64,000 nucleotides of DNA from Curtobacterium flaccumfaciens (GCF_013359815.1 NZ_JABMCF010000038.1:1-64000), one strand, 5' to 3'. Positions 16,624 through 28,254 are shown, counted from the stretch's first letter. The notes: generated from the sequence alone by a model not told the origin. A program made the numbers and translations.

Positions 16624-19600
16624 ATGGCGCTCCAGCCAACCCAGCCCTCGGCACCGACGAGCCTCGTGCCGCCGCACCGCCGCTTCTCCGCGATCCCGGA
16701 CGCGACGGGCATGTACGACCCGGCGAACGATAAGGACGCCTGCGGTCTCGCGATGGTCGCGACCCTGCGCGGCACGCCCGGGCACGACATCGTCGACGCG
16801 GCCCTCGGTGCGCTCCGGAACCTCGAGCACCGCGGTGCCGTGGGGTCCGACGCGGGCACCGGTGACGGCGCGGGCATCCTGTGCCAGGTGCCCGACGAGT
16901 TCCTCCGGGCCGTCGTGCCCTTCGAGCTGCCGGCAGCGGGGGAGTACGCCGTCGGTACCGCCTACCTGCCCCTGGACGACGACGCGCGCCACGCGGTGAA
17001 GGGCGCCGTCGAGCGGCTCGCCCGCGAAGAGGGCCTGAAGGTCCTCGGGTGGCGCGAGGTCCCGGTGCGTCCGGAGGTCCTCGGAACGCTCGCCCGTGCC
17101 GCGATGCCGGCGTTCGAGCAGCTGTTCGTCGCCTCCATCCGGCACGACGTGCACGGAGCCTCGTGGAGCGGCATCGCGCTCGACCGCCAGGCCTTCCGGC
17201 TCCGCAAGCGCGCCGAGCACGACAACGACCTGTACTTCATGTCGCTGTCGAGCCGCACCATGGTCTACAAGGGCATGGTCACGACGCTCCAGCTGGAGCC
17301 GTTCTACCCGGACCTCAGCGACGAGCGCTTCGCGTCGAAGCTCGCGATCGTGCACTCGCGCTACTCCACCAACACGTTCCCGTCGTGGCCCCTCGCGCAG
17401 CCGTTCCGGACGATCGCCCACAACGGTGAGATCAACACCGTGCGCGGCAACCGCAACTGGATGCGCGCCCGCCAGTCGCAGCTCGAGAGCGAACTGCTCG
17501 GCGACATGGCCCCGCTGCTGCCCATCGTGAGCCCGGGGGCGAGCGACTCCGCCTCGTTCGACGAGGTCCTCGAGCTGCTGACCCTGACCGGCCGGACCCT
17601 GCCGCACGCCGTGTCGATGATGGTTCCAGAGGCGTGGGAGAACCAGGTCGGGATGGACCCGGACCTCCGCGCGTTCTACGAGTACCACTCGATGCTCATG
17701 GAGCCGTGGGACGGCCCCGCCGCGATCACCTTCACCGACGGCTCGCTCGTCGGCGCCACCCTCGACCGCAACGGCCTGCGCCCCGGACGCTTCCTGGTCA
17801 CCGACGACGGCCTCATCGTGATGGGCTCCGAGACCGGGGTCATCGACGTGCCGGCCGCCAAGGTCGTGCGCAAGGGCCGTCTGCGTCCGGGCCGGATGTT
17901 CCTGGTGGACACCGAGGCCGGCCGCATCATCGAGGACGACGAGGTCAAGCGCGGGCTCGCCGCCTCGGGGCCCTGGGGCGACTGGCTCGAAGCCGGCCGC
18001 ATCAACCTCAACGACCTGCCGGAGCGCGAGCACATCGTGCACACCCCGGCCTCGGTCACCCGCCGGCAGCGCGCGTTCGGGTACACCGAGGAAGAAGTCC
18101 GGATCCTGCTGCGCCCGATGGCGGCAGCGGGTGCCGAGCCCCTCGGCGCGATGGGCTCGGACACCCCGATCGCCGTGCTGTCGGAGCGTCCGCGCCTGCT
18201 CTTCGACTACTTCACCCAGCAGTTCGCGCAGGTGACCAACCCTCCGCTCGACTCGATCCGCGAGCAGGTCATCACCTCGATGGGGATGGGACTCGGTCCG
18301 GAGCGCAACCTGCTCTCCGCCGGTCCCGAGCACGCGAAGCAGATCACGCTCGACTTCCCGGTGATCGACAACGACCAGCTCGCCAAGGTCCAGCACTTCG
18401 AGACCGAGTCGGGTCGCCACCTGACCGTCACGATCAAGGGCCTGTACCGCGTCGACGCGGGCAAGAAGGCGATGCAGAAGCGCATCGCCGCCGTGTGCGA
18501 CGAGGTCGACGCCGCGATCGAGTCCGGCAAGCAGTTCATCGTGCTGTCCGACCGCGACGGCAACTCCGAGCAGGCACCGGTGCCGAGCCTCCTGCTCCTC
18601 GCCGCGGTCCACCACCACCTGATCCGCACCGAGCAGCGCATGAAGGTCGGGCTGATCGTCGAGGCCGGCGACGTGCGCGAGGTCCACCACGTGGCCACCC
18701 TCATCGGGTACGGCGCCTCGGCGATCAACCCGTACCTGGCGATGGAGACCTGCGAGAACCTGGTCCGCGCCGGCATGATCCCCGGGATAACCCCGGAGCA
18801 GGCGGTCAAGAACGTCATCAAGGCGCTCGGCAAGGGCGTGCTGAAGATCATGTCGAAGATGGGCATCTCCACGGTGTCCAGCTACGCCGGTGCGCAGGCG
18901 TTCGAGGCCGTCGGGCTCAGCCAGGAGTTCGTCGACAAGTACTTCACGGGCACCTCGTCGATCCTGGGCGGCGTCGACATCGACGTCATCGCCAAGGAGA
19001 ACGCCGAGCGGCACGCCCAGGCGTACCCGCAGGACGGCGCGGTGCTCTCGCACGAGCGACTGCAGATCGGTGGCGAGTACCAGTGGCGCCGTCAGGGCCC
19101 GCCGCACCTGTTCAACCCGGACACGGTGTTCCGCCTCCAGCACGCCACCCGTGCCCGCCGCTACGACATCTTCCGCGAGTACTCGAGCGCCGTGGACGAC
19201 CAGTCCGAACAGCTCATGACGCTCCGCGGGCTGTTCCGGTTCAAGCAGGGCGCTCGGAAGCCCATCGCGCTCGACGAGGTCGAGTCGATCGAGTCGATCG
19301 TCAAGCGGTTCAACACCGGTGCGATGTCCTACGGGTCCATCTCGAAGGAGGCCCACGAGACGCTCGCCATCGCGATGAACCGACTCGGTGGCCGTTCGAA
19401 CACGGGTGAGGGCGGCGAGGACGTCGACCGGCTGCTCGACCCCGAGCGCCGCAGCGCGATCAAGCAGGTCGCCTCCGGCCGGTTCGGCGTGACGAGCATG
19501 TACCTGACGCACGCCACCGACATCCAGCTCAAGATGGCGCAGGGCGCGAAGCCCGGCGAGGGCGGGCAGCTGCCCCCGGCGAAGGTCTACCCCTGGGTGG

Positions 19601-21228
19601 CCCGGACGCGGCACGCCACCGCGGGCGTCGGCCTCATCTCGCCGCCGCCGCACCACGACATCTACTCCATCGAGGACCTCAAGCAGCTGATCTTCGACGT
19701 CAAGCGCGCCAACCCGGCCGCCCGCGTCCACGTGAAGCTCGTGAGCCAGTCCGGCATCGGTGCGGTCGCGGCCGGCGTGACGAAGGCCCTGGCCGACGTC
19801 GTGCTCGTGTCCGGCCACGACGGCGGCACCGGCGCGAGTCCGCTCAACTCGCTCAAGCACGCCGGCACCCCGTGGGAGATCGGCCTGGCCGAGACCCAGC
19901 AGACGCTCATGCTGAACGGCATGCGCGACCGGGTCGTCGTGCAGGTGGACGGACAGATGAAGACCGGACGGGACGTGGTCGTGGCTGCGTTGCTCGGGGC
20001 AGAGGAGTACGGCTTCGCGACCGCGCCGCTCGTGGTCGAGGGCTGCATCCTGATGCGCGTCTGCCACCTGGACACCTGCCCGGTCGGCGTCGCCACGCAG
20101 AACCCGGAGCTCCGCAAGCGCTTCTCCGGCAAGCCCGAGTTCGTCGTGAACTTCTTCGAGTTCATCGCGCAAGAGGTCCGCGAGCTCCTCGCCGAGCTCG
20201 GCTTCCGCAGCCTCGACGAGGCGATCGGGCAGACCGACGCGCTCGACGTCGACCGTGCCGTCGAGCACTGGAAGGCCTCCGGGCTCGACCTCGCGCCCGT
20301 GCTCAAGGGACCGCACTTCGACGACGCCGAACCGCGCCGCCACCACCGCGAGCAGGACCACGAGCTGGACCAGCACTTCGACGTGCAGCTCATCCAGCAG
20401 ACCGCGGACGTGCTCGACCACGGCGGTTCGATCGCGCTCGACCTGCCCATCCGCAACACCGAGCGCGCCGTCGGCACCATGCTCGGCCACCAGGTGACCC
20501 TGCGGTACGGCGAGCACGGCCTGCCGAACGGTTCGATCGACGTGACGCTGCGCGGTTCCGCCGGCCAGTCGCTCGGTGCGTTCCTGCCGGCGGGCATCAC
20601 GCTGCGGCTCATCGGCGACAGCAACGACTACGTCGGCAAGGGGCTCTCCGGCGGCCAGATCGTCGTCCGGCCCGACGCCGGCTCGGGCTTCGACCCGGCC
20701 GAGAACGTCATCGCCGGCAACGTCATCGGGTACGGCGCCACCCAGGGCAGCATGTTCATCCGCGGCATCGTGGGCGAGCGGTTCCTGGTGCGGAACTCCG
20801 GTGCCACGGCCGTCGTCGAGGGCGTGGGCGACCACGCGCTCGAGTACATGACGGGCGGGCTCGCGCTCATCCTCGGCGAGACCGGCCGGAACCTCGGTGC
20901 CGGCATGTCCGGTGGGACGGCGTACGTCCGTGGGCTCCGCGAGGAGCACGTGAACACCGACGCCCTGGCATCCGGCGAACTCCGGCTCGAGGCGCTCGAC
21001 AGCGCCGACGTCGAGATCGTCACCGACCTGCTCACCCGGCACGCCGACGAGACGGGGTCGACGCTCGCGTCCGACCTGCTGGCGTCCGGAGACCTGAGCG
21101 ACTTCGTCAAGGTGCTGCCGCGCGACTACGCGGCGGTGCTCGAGACGCGCAGACAGGCCGTCGACGAGGGGCTCGACCCCGACGGTGACATCGTTTGGAA
21201 CAGGATCATGGAGGTGACCGGTGGCTGA
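16624..21228 (+). CDS. gltB: Glutamate synthase (NADPH) large subunit
   Basis: 1534 residues, normal for the family. It forms glutamate from glutamine and 2-oxoglutarate. The class II glutaminase domain begins after a 39-residue leader: Cys40 in DKDACGLAM becomes the N-terminal nucleophile after processing. Then come the central domain, the FMN-binding synthase barrel ([26 protein letters not shown]) with the 3Fe-4S cysteines in CHLDTCPVG, and the C-terminal beta-helix rich in GG repeats ([11 protein letters not shown]). ATG 16624 follows GAGGACGG. The final bases belong to a 19-bp repeat that also precedes gltD. Confidence 0.97.
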   Translation: MALQPTQPSAPTSLVPPHRRFSAIPDATGMYDPANDKDACGLAMVATLRGTPGHDIVDAALGALRNLEHRGAVGSDAGTGDGAGILCQVPDEFLRAVVPFELPAAGEYAVGTAYLPLDDDARHAVKGAVERLAREEGLKVLGWREVPVRPEVLGTLARAAMPAFEQLFVASIRHDVHGASWSGIALDRQAFRLRKRAEHDNDLYFMSLSSRTMVYKGMVTTLQLEPFYPDLSDERFASKLAIVHSRYSTNTFPSWPLAQPFRTIAHNGEINTVRGNRNWMRARQSQLESELLGDMAPLLPIVSPGASDSASFDEVLELLTLTGRTLPHAVSMMVPEAWENQVGMDPDLRAFYEYHSMLMEPWDGPAAITFTDGSLVGATLDRNGLRPGRFLVTDDGLIVMGSETGVIDVPAAKVVRKGRLRPGRMFLVDTEAGRIIEDDEVKRGLAASGPWGDWLEAGRINLNDLPEREHIVHTPASVTRRQRAFGYTEEEVRILLRPMAAAGAEPLGAMGSDTPIAVLSERPRLLFDYFTQQFAQVTNPPLDSIREQVITSMGMGLGPERNLLSAGPEHAKQITLDFPVIDNDQLAKVQHFETESGRHLTVTIKGLYRVDAGKKAMQKRIAAVCDEVDAAIESGKQFIVLSDRDGNSEQAPVPSLLLLAAVHHHLIRTEQRMKVGLIVEAGDVREVHHVATLIGYGASAINPYLAMETCENLVRAGMIPGITPEQAVKNVIKALGKGVLKIMSKMGISTVSSYAGAQAFEAVGLSQEFVDKYFTGTSSILGGVDIDVIAKENAERHAQAYPQDGAVLSHERLQIGGEYQWRRQGPPHLFNPDTVFRLQHATRARRYDIFREYSSAVDDQSEQLMTLRGLFRFKQGARKPIALDEVESIESIVKRFNTGAMSYGSISKEAHETLAIAMNRLGGRSNTGEGGEDVDRLLDPERRSAIKQVASGRFGVTSMYLTHATDIQLKMAQGAKPGEGGQLPPAKVYPWVARTRHATAGVGLISPPPHHDIYSIEDLKQLIFDVKRANPAARVHVKLVSQSGIGAVAAGVTKALADVVLVSGHDGGTGASPLNSLKHAGTPWEIGLAETQQTLMLNGMRDRVVVQVDGQMKTGRDVVVAALLGAEEYGFATAPLVVEGCILMRVCHLDTCPVGVATQNPELRKRFSGKPEFVVNFFEFIAQEVRELLAELGFRSLDEAIGQTDALDVDRAVEHWKASGLDLAPVLKGPHFDDAEPRRHHREQDHELDQHFDVQLIQQTADVLDHGGSIALDLPIRNTERAVGTMLGHQVTLRYGEHGLPNGSIDVTLRGSAGQSLGAFLPAGITLRLIGDSNDYVGKGLSGGQIVVRPDAGSGFDPAENVIAGNVIGYGATQGSMFIRGIVGERFLVRNSGATAVVEGVGDHALEYMTGGLALILGETGRNLGAGMSGGTAYVRGLREEHVNTDALASGELRLEALDSADVEIVTDLLTRHADETGSTLASDLLASGDLSDFVKVLPRDYAAVLETRRQAVDEGLDPDGDIVWNRIMEVTGG

Positions 21229-21289
21229 GCGTCACGCACGTCCGGAACAGGCAGTGCCCGACACGACCTCGGAGGTGACCGGTGGCTGA
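21210..21289 (+). repeat. 19-bp direct repeat duplicating the ribosome-binding/start region at the gltB-gltD junction
   Basis: GGAGGTGACCGGTGGCTGA occurs at 21210-21228 and again at 21271-21289, 61 bases apart. Each copy holds a strong Shine-Dalgarno and a GTG. The first GTG (21221) opens a 22-codon frame, [20 protein letters not shown] then GG and stop, which ends inside the second copy and overlaps the gltD start at 21282. In both copies the same TGA closes a frame ending EVTGG. The structure looks like a small insertion that copied the old overlap. Confidence 0.85.
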
Positions 21290-22739
21290 CCCCAAGGGAT
21301 TCCTGAAGGTCCAGGAACGCGAACTCCCGCCCCGGCGACCCGTGCCCGTGCGGCTCATGGACTGGAAAGAGGTCTACGAGCAGCAGGAGTCGGGTGTCCT
21401 GAAGCGCCAGGCCGGCCGCTGCATGGACTGCGGCGTGCCGTTCTGCCACCAGGGCTGCCCGCTCGGCAACCTGATCCCGGAGTGGAACGACCTGACGTGG
21501 CGCGGTGAGGGCCGCCAGGCGATCGAGCGGCTGCACGAGACGAACAACTTCCCGGAGTTCACGGGTCGGCTCTGCCCGGCCCCGTGCGAGTCGTCGTGCG
21601 TGCTCGGCATCAACCAGCCCCCGGTGACGATCAAGCAGGTCGAGGTCTCGATCATCGACCAGGCGTTCCAGAACGGCTGGGTCACCCCGCACCCGCCGGA
21701 GCGCCTGACGGGCAAGACCGTCGCCGTCGTGGGCTCCGGTCCCGCCGGGCTCGCCGCCGCGCAGCAGCTCACGCGTGCCGGCCACACGGTCGCCGTCTAC
21801 GAGCGGGACGACCGCATCGGCGGCCTGCTCCGCTACGGCATCCCGGACTTCAAGATGGAGAAGCGCCAGATCGACGCGCGCCTCGCCCAGATGCAGGCCG
21901 AGGGTACCCGGTTCCGTGCCGGGGTCGAGATCGGCAAGGACATCACCTGGGACGACCTGAAGTCGCGCTACGACGCGGTCGTCGTCGCCACCGGTGCCAC
22001 GGTGCCGCGCGACCTGCCGATCCCGGGGCGCGACCTCGAGGGCGTGCACTTCGCCATGGACTACCTGGTCCAGCAGAACAAGGCGAACGCGGGCACGACG
22101 GTCGACAACCAGATCACGGCAGAGGGCAAGCACGTCGTCGTCATCGGCGGCGGCGACACCGGCGCGGACTGCATCGGTACCGCCCACCGCCAGGGCGCGT
22201 TGAGCGTGACGAACCTGGCGATCGGCAAGCAGCCGCCGCTCGAGCGTCCGTCCGACCAGCCGTGGCCGATGTTCCCGACCGTGTTCGAGATCACGAGCGC
22301 CCATGAAGAGGGCGGCGAGCGGCACTTCCTCGCCTCCACCGTCGAGTTCCTGTCGAACGACGCCGGCGAGGTCCGCGCACTGCGGGTCGCCGAGACCGAG
22401 TACCTCGACGGCCGGCGGGTCCCGAAGGCGGGCAGCGAGCGGGAGATCCCGGCCGACCTCGTCCTCATCGCGATGGGCTTCACCGGCCCCGAGTCGGACA
22501 CCATCGAGCCGCAGCTCGGTCTGCCGACCACGGTCTCCGGGGCGCTCGACCGCCGTGCCGACTACGCGACCAACGAGGCCGGCGTGTTCGTCGCCGGCGA
22601 CGCGGGTCGCGGGCAGTCGCTCATCGTGTGGGCGATCGCCGAGGGCCGTGCCGCGGCCGCGCAGGTCGACGAGTACCTCGAGGGCTCCACGATCCTGCCG
22701 GCACCGGTCAAGGCGACCGACCGGGCGATCTCCGTCTGA
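21282..22739 (+). CDS. gltD: Glutamate synthase (NADPH) small subunit
   Basis: 485 residues. It feeds electrons from NADPH through FAD and Fe-S clusters to GltB. The N-terminal cysteines (CMDCGVPFCHQGCP and CPAPCESSCVLG) bind 4Fe-4S clusters; the FAD loop is VVGSGPAGLAAAQQL (about 145-160) and the NADPH loop VVIGGGDTGADC. The C-terminal GVFVAGDAGRGQSL is the second FAD contact. GTG 21282 has GGAGG six bases ahead. Confidence 0.97.
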   Translation: MADPKGFLKVQERELPPRRPVPVRLMDWKEVYEQQESGVLKRQAGRCMDCGVPFCHQGCPLGNLIPEWNDLTWRGEGRQAIERLHETNNFPEFTGRLCPAPCESSCVLGINQPPVTIKQVEVSIIDQAFQNGWVTPHPPERLTGKTVAVVGSGPAGLAAAQQLTRAGHTVAVYERDDRIGGLLRYGIPDFKMEKRQIDARLAQMQAEGTRFRAGVEIGKDITWDDLKSRYDAVVVATGATVPRDLPIPGRDLEGVHFAMDYLVQQNKANAGTTVDNQITAEGKHVVVIGGGDTGADCIGTAHRQGALSVTNLAIGKQPPLERPSDQPWPMFPTVFEITSAHEEGGERHFLASTVEFLSNDAGEVRALRVAETEYLDGRRVPKAGSEREIPADLVLIAMGFTGPESDTIEPQLGLPTTVSGALDRRADYATNEAGVFVAGDAGRGQSLIVWAIAEGRAAAAQVDEYLEGSTILPAPVKATDRAISV

Positions 22740-22798
22740 TGTCGGACGCGCACCAGATGTCGGACCGCCGCCAGACGGCGGACCGTCTCCACCAGATG

Positions 22799-22853
22799 CT
22801 CACGCTCCCGTGAGCGTGAGGCCACCAGCACTCGGTAGGGTGCTGGTGGCCTC
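22799..22853 (+). terminator. Two overlapping hairpins after gltD
   Basis: Hairpin 1 has arms 22799-22807 and 22812-22820 (9 bp, 4-base loop). Hairpin 2 has arms 22818-22831 and 22840-22853 (14 bp, 8-base loop). They share GAG 22818-22820, so both cannot be fully paired. They probably end the gltBD transcript. Confidence 0.7.
22836..22841 (+). promoter_or_regulatory. Probable pyk -10 box (TAGGGT) inside the hairpin loop
   Basis: TAGGGT spans the loop and the start of the right arm of the second gltD hairpin. It would give pyk a leader of about 70 bases. No good -35 is seen. Confidence 0.4.
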
Positions 22854-22918
22854 GCTTCGTTCCGCGCGGCCCCACAGCGCGGAAACCCAAGCTCCATCCA
22901 CCACCACGAAGGAATCCA

Positions 22919-24364
22919 TTGAGACGCGCAAAGATCGTTTCGACGCTCGGACCGGCAACGTCGGACTACGAGACCGTCAAGGAGATCATCGAAGCGGGCG
23001 TCGACGTCGCCCGCCTCAACCTCAGCCACGGTGACTACAGCGTCCACGAGGCCAACTACGTCAACGTCCGTCGTGCCGCCGAAGAACTCGGCAAGCCCGT
23101 CGCGATCCTCGTCGACCTGCAGGGTCCGAAGATCCGTCTGGCACGGTTCGCCGACGGCCCGCACGACCTGGCGGTCGGTGACATCTTCACCATCACGACC
23201 GAGGACGTCCCCGGCTCGAAGGAGATCTGCGGCACGACGTTCAAGGGCCTGCCGCAGGACGTCAAGCCCGGCGACCCGCTGCTCATCGACGACGGCCGTG
23301 TCCGCCTCCGTGTCCTCGACACCGACGGCGTGCGGGTCCGCACCGAGGTGGTCGTCCCCGGCACGGTGTCCAACAACAAGGGCATCAACCTGCCCGGTGT
23401 CGCCGTCAACGTCCCCGCGCTGAGCGAGAAGGACGAAGCCGACCTGCGCTGGGCGATCCGTCAGGGCGCCGACCTCATCGCGCTGTCGTTCGTGCGCAAC
23501 GCGAGCGACGTCGTGCGTGCCCACGAGATCATGGACGAAGAAGGCAAGCGCCTGCCGGTCATCGCCAAGGTCGAGAAGCCCCAGGCCGTCGACGCGCTCG
23601 AGGAGATCATCGACGCCTTCGACAGCATCATGGTCGCCCGCGGTGACCTCGGCGTCGAGCTCCCGCTCGAGGCCGTCCCGATCGTGCAGAAGCGCGCCGT
23701 CGAGCTGTCCCGCCGCATGGCGAAGCCGGTCATCGTCGCGACGCAGATGCTCGAGTCGATGATCTCGTCGCCGATCCCCACCCGCGCCGAGACCTCCGAC
23801 GTCGCGAACGCCGTCCTCGACGGTGCCGACGCGGTCATGCTGTCCGGTGAGACGAGCGTCGGTGAGTATCCGGTGCAGACCGTCCGCACCATGGCCCGCA
23901 TCGTCGAGTCCACCGAGGACCACGGTCTCGAGCGCATCGCCCCGCTCGGCACCAAGCCGCGCACCCTCGGTGGTGCGATCACCCTCGCCGCCGTCGAGAT
24001 CGCCGAGTTCACCGAGGCGTCGTACCTCTGCGTCTTCACCGAGTCCGGCGACTCGGCCCGCCGCATGTCGCGCCTGCGCCACGGTCTGCCGATCATCGCC
24101 TTCACCCCGAACGAGGCCACGCGCCGCCGGATGGCCCTCACCTGGGGTGTCCGTTCGTTCCTGGTGGAGCGGAAGACCCACACCGACGAGCTCTTCTCGC
24201 AGGTGGACGACGTCCTCCTCGAGAACGGCCTGGCCGCCCCCGGCGACCGCGTCATCGTGACGGCCGGGTCCCCTCCCGGCATCGAGGGCTCGACGAACGA
24301 CCTGCGCGTGCACCGGGTGGGCGACGCCCACGCCGAGGCCGCCCCGGCCTACGTCCGCGACTGA
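22919..24364 (+). CDS. pyk: Pyruvate kinase
   Basis: 481 residues, the last step of glycolysis. Recognised blocks are RRAKIVSTLGPATSD, VARLNLSHGDYSVH, VDLQGPKIRLARF, LPVIAKVEKPQAV (catalytic Lys), IMVARGDLGVELP and MLESMISSPIPTRAETSDVANAVLDG; the C-terminal allosteric domain is complete. The start is TTG 22919 with GAAGGA five bases ahead (22908-22913); no ATG or GTG nearby gives the conserved N-terminus. Gap, another glycolytic gene here, also starts with TTG in the same ATCCATTGA context. Confidence 0.96.
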   Translation: MRRAKIVSTLGPATSDYETVKEIIEAGVDVARLNLSHGDYSVHEANYVNVRRAAEELGKPVAILVDLQGPKIRLARFADGPHDLAVGDIFTITTEDVPGSKEICGTTFKGLPQDVKPGDPLLIDDGRVRLRVLDTDGVRVRTEVVVPGTVSNNKGINLPGVAVNVPALSEKDEADLRWAIRQGADLIALSFVRNASDVVRAHEIMDEEGKRLPVIAKVEKPQAVDALEEIIDAFDSIMVARGDLGVELPLEAVPIVQKRAVELSRRMAKPVIVATQMLESMISSPIPTRAETSDVANAVLDGADAVMLSGETSVGEYPVQTVRTMARIVESTEDHGLERIAPLGTKPRTLGGAITLAAVEIAEFTEASYLCVFTESGDSARRMSRLRHGLPIIAFTPNEATRRRMALTWGVRSFLVERKTHTDELFSQVDDVLLENGLAAPGDRVIVTAGSPPGIEGSTNDLRVHRVGDAHAEAAPAYVRD

Positions 24365-24380
24365 TCCGCGGGATCCGTCG

Positions 24381-24466
24381 CCACCAGGGCGCGGACAGGA
24401 GGCACGGTGCGCGCAGCACCGACCGCTTCCGGTCCGCGCCCTGCCGCGTCTCCACGGCCCTGGTGG
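24381..24466 (+). terminator. Branched inverted repeat after pyk
   Basis: Arms 24385-24396 and 24432-24443 are 12-bp reverse complements enclosing a small hairpin (24405-24410 with 24416-24421). A competing 10-bp pairing joins 24381-24390 with 24457-24466. The inner GGAGGCACGGTGC/GCACCG resembles the 46-bp palindromes at 53.9 and 58.2 kb. Confidence 0.6.
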
Positions 24467-24490
24467 TGACCGGACGTCGGCCGCAGGCGG

Positions 24491-24496
24491 CAGGAT
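24491..24496 (+). promoter_or_regulatory. -10-like CAGGAT before the VIT gene
   Basis: CAGGAT lies 7 bases before GTG 24504, the leaderless spacing seen for many genes here. It overlaps an in-frame ATG at 24495, which argues against that start. Confidence 0.4.
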
Positions 24497-24503
24497 GGTC
24501 GCT

Positions 24504-25589
24504 GTGAGCCTCCGATCCGACACCCCGGCGCCGCGCGCCGACGTCCGCCGCTGGCGTCGCTACCTGGCCGACGAACGTGCCGAGGCGGCCGTGTACCGCA
24601 ACCTCGCTGCCCGCCGTTCCGGCGAGGAGCGCGAGATCCTCGCCGCGCTGGCCGAGGCCGAGGGACGGCACGCCGACCACTGGCTCGACCTGCTCGGCGA
24701 CGACGTCGGACGGCCGCAGCGGGGGAGCCTGCGCACCCGGGTGCTCGCCGTGCTCGCCAAGCGGTTCGGGTCAGTCTTCGTCCTCGCGCTCATGCAGCGC
24801 GCCGAGGACCGCTCCCCGTACGCCGACGACTCGGACGCGACCGCGCGGATGGCCGCCGACGAGCGGATCCACGGCGAGGTCGTACGCGGGCTCGCGAACC
24901 GGGGCCGGATGCGGCTGTCCGGCACGTTCCGGGCGGCGGTGTTCGGCGCGAACGACGGCCTGGTGTCCAACCTGGCGCTCATCATCGGCATCAGTGCTTC
25001 CGGGGCCGACCGGCACTTCGTGCTGCTGAGCGGCATCGCCGGCCTGCTCGCCGGCGCGTTGTCGATGGGGGCGGGGGAGTACGTCTCCGTCCGGTCGCAG
25101 CGCGAACTGCTCGAGGCGTCCGCGCCGCACCCCGAGGCAGGCAAGGCGGTGTCGGACCTCGACGTCGACGCGAACGAGCTCGCGCTGGTCTACCGGGCGC
25201 GCGGGATGTCCGAGGCCGAGGCGACCGAGCACGCCGCGCAGGTGCTGTCCGGCATCGGTGAGCGGCGGCCGGCGACCGGTTCGACCGCGGTCGCGGACGA
25301 CCACGAGGCGGTCGGTACCGGGCTGAGCGCCGCGGTGTCGAGCTTCTGCTTCTTCGCCTCGGGCGCGATCATCCCGGTGCTGCCGTTCCTGTTCGGCATG
25401 CAGGGCTGGCCGGCGATCGCGGTGGCCGGCGGCCTGGTGGGCATCGCGCTGCTCGGCACCGGAGCCGTCGTCGGCGTGCTCAGCGGAGCCTCGCCGGGCA
25501 AGCGGGCCTTCCGGCAGCTCGCCATCGGGTTCGGCGCGGCGATCGTCACCTACGCCCTCGGGCTGCTCTTCGGCACCGGGTCGGCCTAG
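24504..25589 (+). CDS. Ferritin-like / VIT1-CCC1 family iron or manganese transporter
   Basis: 361 residues from GTG 24504. The N-terminal 140 residues form a ferritin-like helical bundle with candidate di-iron ligands: Glu27 (ERAEAAVY), Glu53 and His56 (EGRHADHW) and another ExxH in DERIHGEV. The rest is a VIT1/CCC1 domain with the signature FGANDGLVSNLALIIGI, SGIAGLLAGALSMGAGEYVSV and two more helix pairs (AVSSFCFFASGAIIPVLPF and beyond). VIT1 proteins move Fe2+ or Mn2+ out of the cytosol; the fused ferritin-like domain probably gathers iron. The metal is inferred, not proven. Confidence 0.88.
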   Translation: MSLRSDTPAPRADVRRWRRYLADERAEAAVYRNLAARRSGEEREILAALAEAEGRHADHWLDLLGDDVGRPQRGSLRTRVLAVLAKRFGSVFVLALMQRAEDRSPYADDSDATARMAADERIHGEVVRGLANRGRMRLSGTFRAAVFGANDGLVSNLALIIGISASGADRHFVLLSGIAGLLAGALSMGAGEYVSVRSQRELLEASAPHPEAGKAVSDLDVDANELALVYRARGMSEAEATEHAAQVLSGIGERRPATGSTAVADDHEAVGTGLSAAVSSFCFFASGAIIPVLPFLFGMQGWPAIAVAGGLVGIALLGTGAVVGVLSGASPGKRAFRQLAIGFGAAIVTYALGLLFGTGSA

Positions 25590-25648
25590 CGGAGGACGGC
25601 GGCGCGCGGCCGGCGAGCGGCGGCTAGCGGCGGACGGCGGCGCGCGGC
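25586..25648. repeat. 25-bp direct repeat across two convergent gene ends
   Basis: Bases 25586-25610 and 25624-25648 match at 24 of 25 positions (period 38). The first copy carries the TAG of the VIT gene; the second encodes, on the minus strand, the last codons (AAVRR, stop) of the HdeD-like gene. Confidence 0.75.
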
Positions 25649-26163
25649 GGCAGGAGCAGCAGGGCAGCGGCCCCGACGACGATGAGCGCGATGCCGGCGA
25701 AGACCATGAAGACGGTCAGCGCGAGTCCGGGAGCGACGAGCACGACGATGCCCCCGATGATCGACAGCACGCCGCTGACGACCGTCGGGACGCGTGACGA
25801 CCCCGGGTGGCCGACGAACCCGCCGACGATCGCGGCGACCCCCTCGGTCAGGAACCCGACCCCGGCGAGCACGGCGTAGACGACGAGCGGGATCGCCGGG
25901 TCGAGCAGGGTCACGAGCCCCGCGACCGCGACCAGGCCGCCGACGATGCCGGACGTCCACCGCCACACCGGACGGGTGCCGTGCCCACGCACCGCGGCGA
26001 AGACCCGGAGCGCTCCGGCCACGACGAGGTACACGCCGAACAGCAGCGCCACGAGCACGAGCGACGGGCGGGGCCAGACGATGGCCACGATGCCCAGTGC
26101 GATGGCGACGACGGCGGTGACGACGACGAACACCCGGAACGTCCTGACGGCACGAGAATCCAC
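25624..26163 (-). CDS. HdeD-like DUF308 membrane protein
   Basis: 179 residues. The GTG at 26163 is chosen because GGGAGGAG lies about 7 bases upstream; a longer frame has no such site and adds a non-hydrophobic, Arg-rich extension. Six hydrophobic segments in three pairs are visible, e.g. VFVVVTAVVAIALGIVAIVW, LVLVALLFGVYLVVAGALRV and VVSGVLSIIGGIVVLVAPG, the triplicated helix-pair layout of DUF308/HdeD. HdeD protects enterics against acid; a stress role in this organism is inference. It is convergent with the VIT gene. Confidence 0.82.
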   Translation of the reverse strand: MDSRAVRTFRVFVVVTAVVAIALGIVAIVWPRPSLVLVALLFGVYLVVAGALRVFAAVRGHGTRPVWRWTSGIVGGLVAVAGLVTLLDPAIPLVVYAVLAGVGFLTEGVAAIVGGFVGHPGSSRVPTVVSGVLSIIGGIVVLVAPGLALTVFMVFAGIALIVVGAAALLLLPPRAAVRR

Positions 26164-26314
26164 GAGCGCTCCTCCCTGATCGCCAGCGCTGGTGTCCAGC
26201 ACGCTACCCGTCGGAGCTCCGGACCGTGCAACGACCTGCAACCCCCGCGGTCGTACCGTGCGGAGCAGGCGCGCGACCCGTGCGCCCCGACAGCGTCGTC
26301 GAAAGGGCACCACC

Positions 26315-27855
<1,541 letters not shown>

Positions 27856-27856
<1 letters not shown>

Positions 27857-28254
27857 TGCCCGACACCGCACGCGTCGCGGTGACGCCGGCGGCGGGGGAG
27901 CTCCTGCACACCCTCACCGCCCGGCACGGCCCGCTGATGTTCCACCAGTCCGGCGGCTGCTGCGACGGCTCGAGTCCGATGTGCTACCCGGTCGGCATGT
28001 TCCGGACCGGCCCGGGGGACGTCCTGCTCGGCGCGTTGCAGGTGGACGGCCTCGAGCCGGTCGAGGTCTACATGTCGGTGTCGCAGTTCGAGTACTGGAA
28101 GTACACGCACCTGACGATCGACGTCGTCGACGGTCGGGGCGGCGGGTTCTCGGTCGAGGTCCCCGAGGGCAAACGGTTCCTCACCCGGTCGAGGATGTTC
28201 GACGACGCCGAGCTCGCCGATCTCGGCCTGGTCCCGCGGGTGGCCCGGACGTAG
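27856..28254 (+). CDS. DUF779 family protein
   Basis: 132 residues. Cysteine motif QSGGCCDGSSPMCYP (about 36-50) and YMSVSQFEYWKYTHLTIDVV are typical of DUF779, a small cytosolic family nearly always encoded beside ExaC-type aldehyde dehydrogenases. The paired cysteines suggest metal or redox chemistry, but no function is established. The ATG shares its A with the stop codon of the dehydrogenase (TGATG), so it is strictly coupled to it. Confidence 0.9.

Noticed and set aside
15892-21042. A 1716-codon open frame on the minus strand
   Set aside because: It is antisense to lgt and gltB; no recognisable domain, and the codon bias belongs to the opposite strand.
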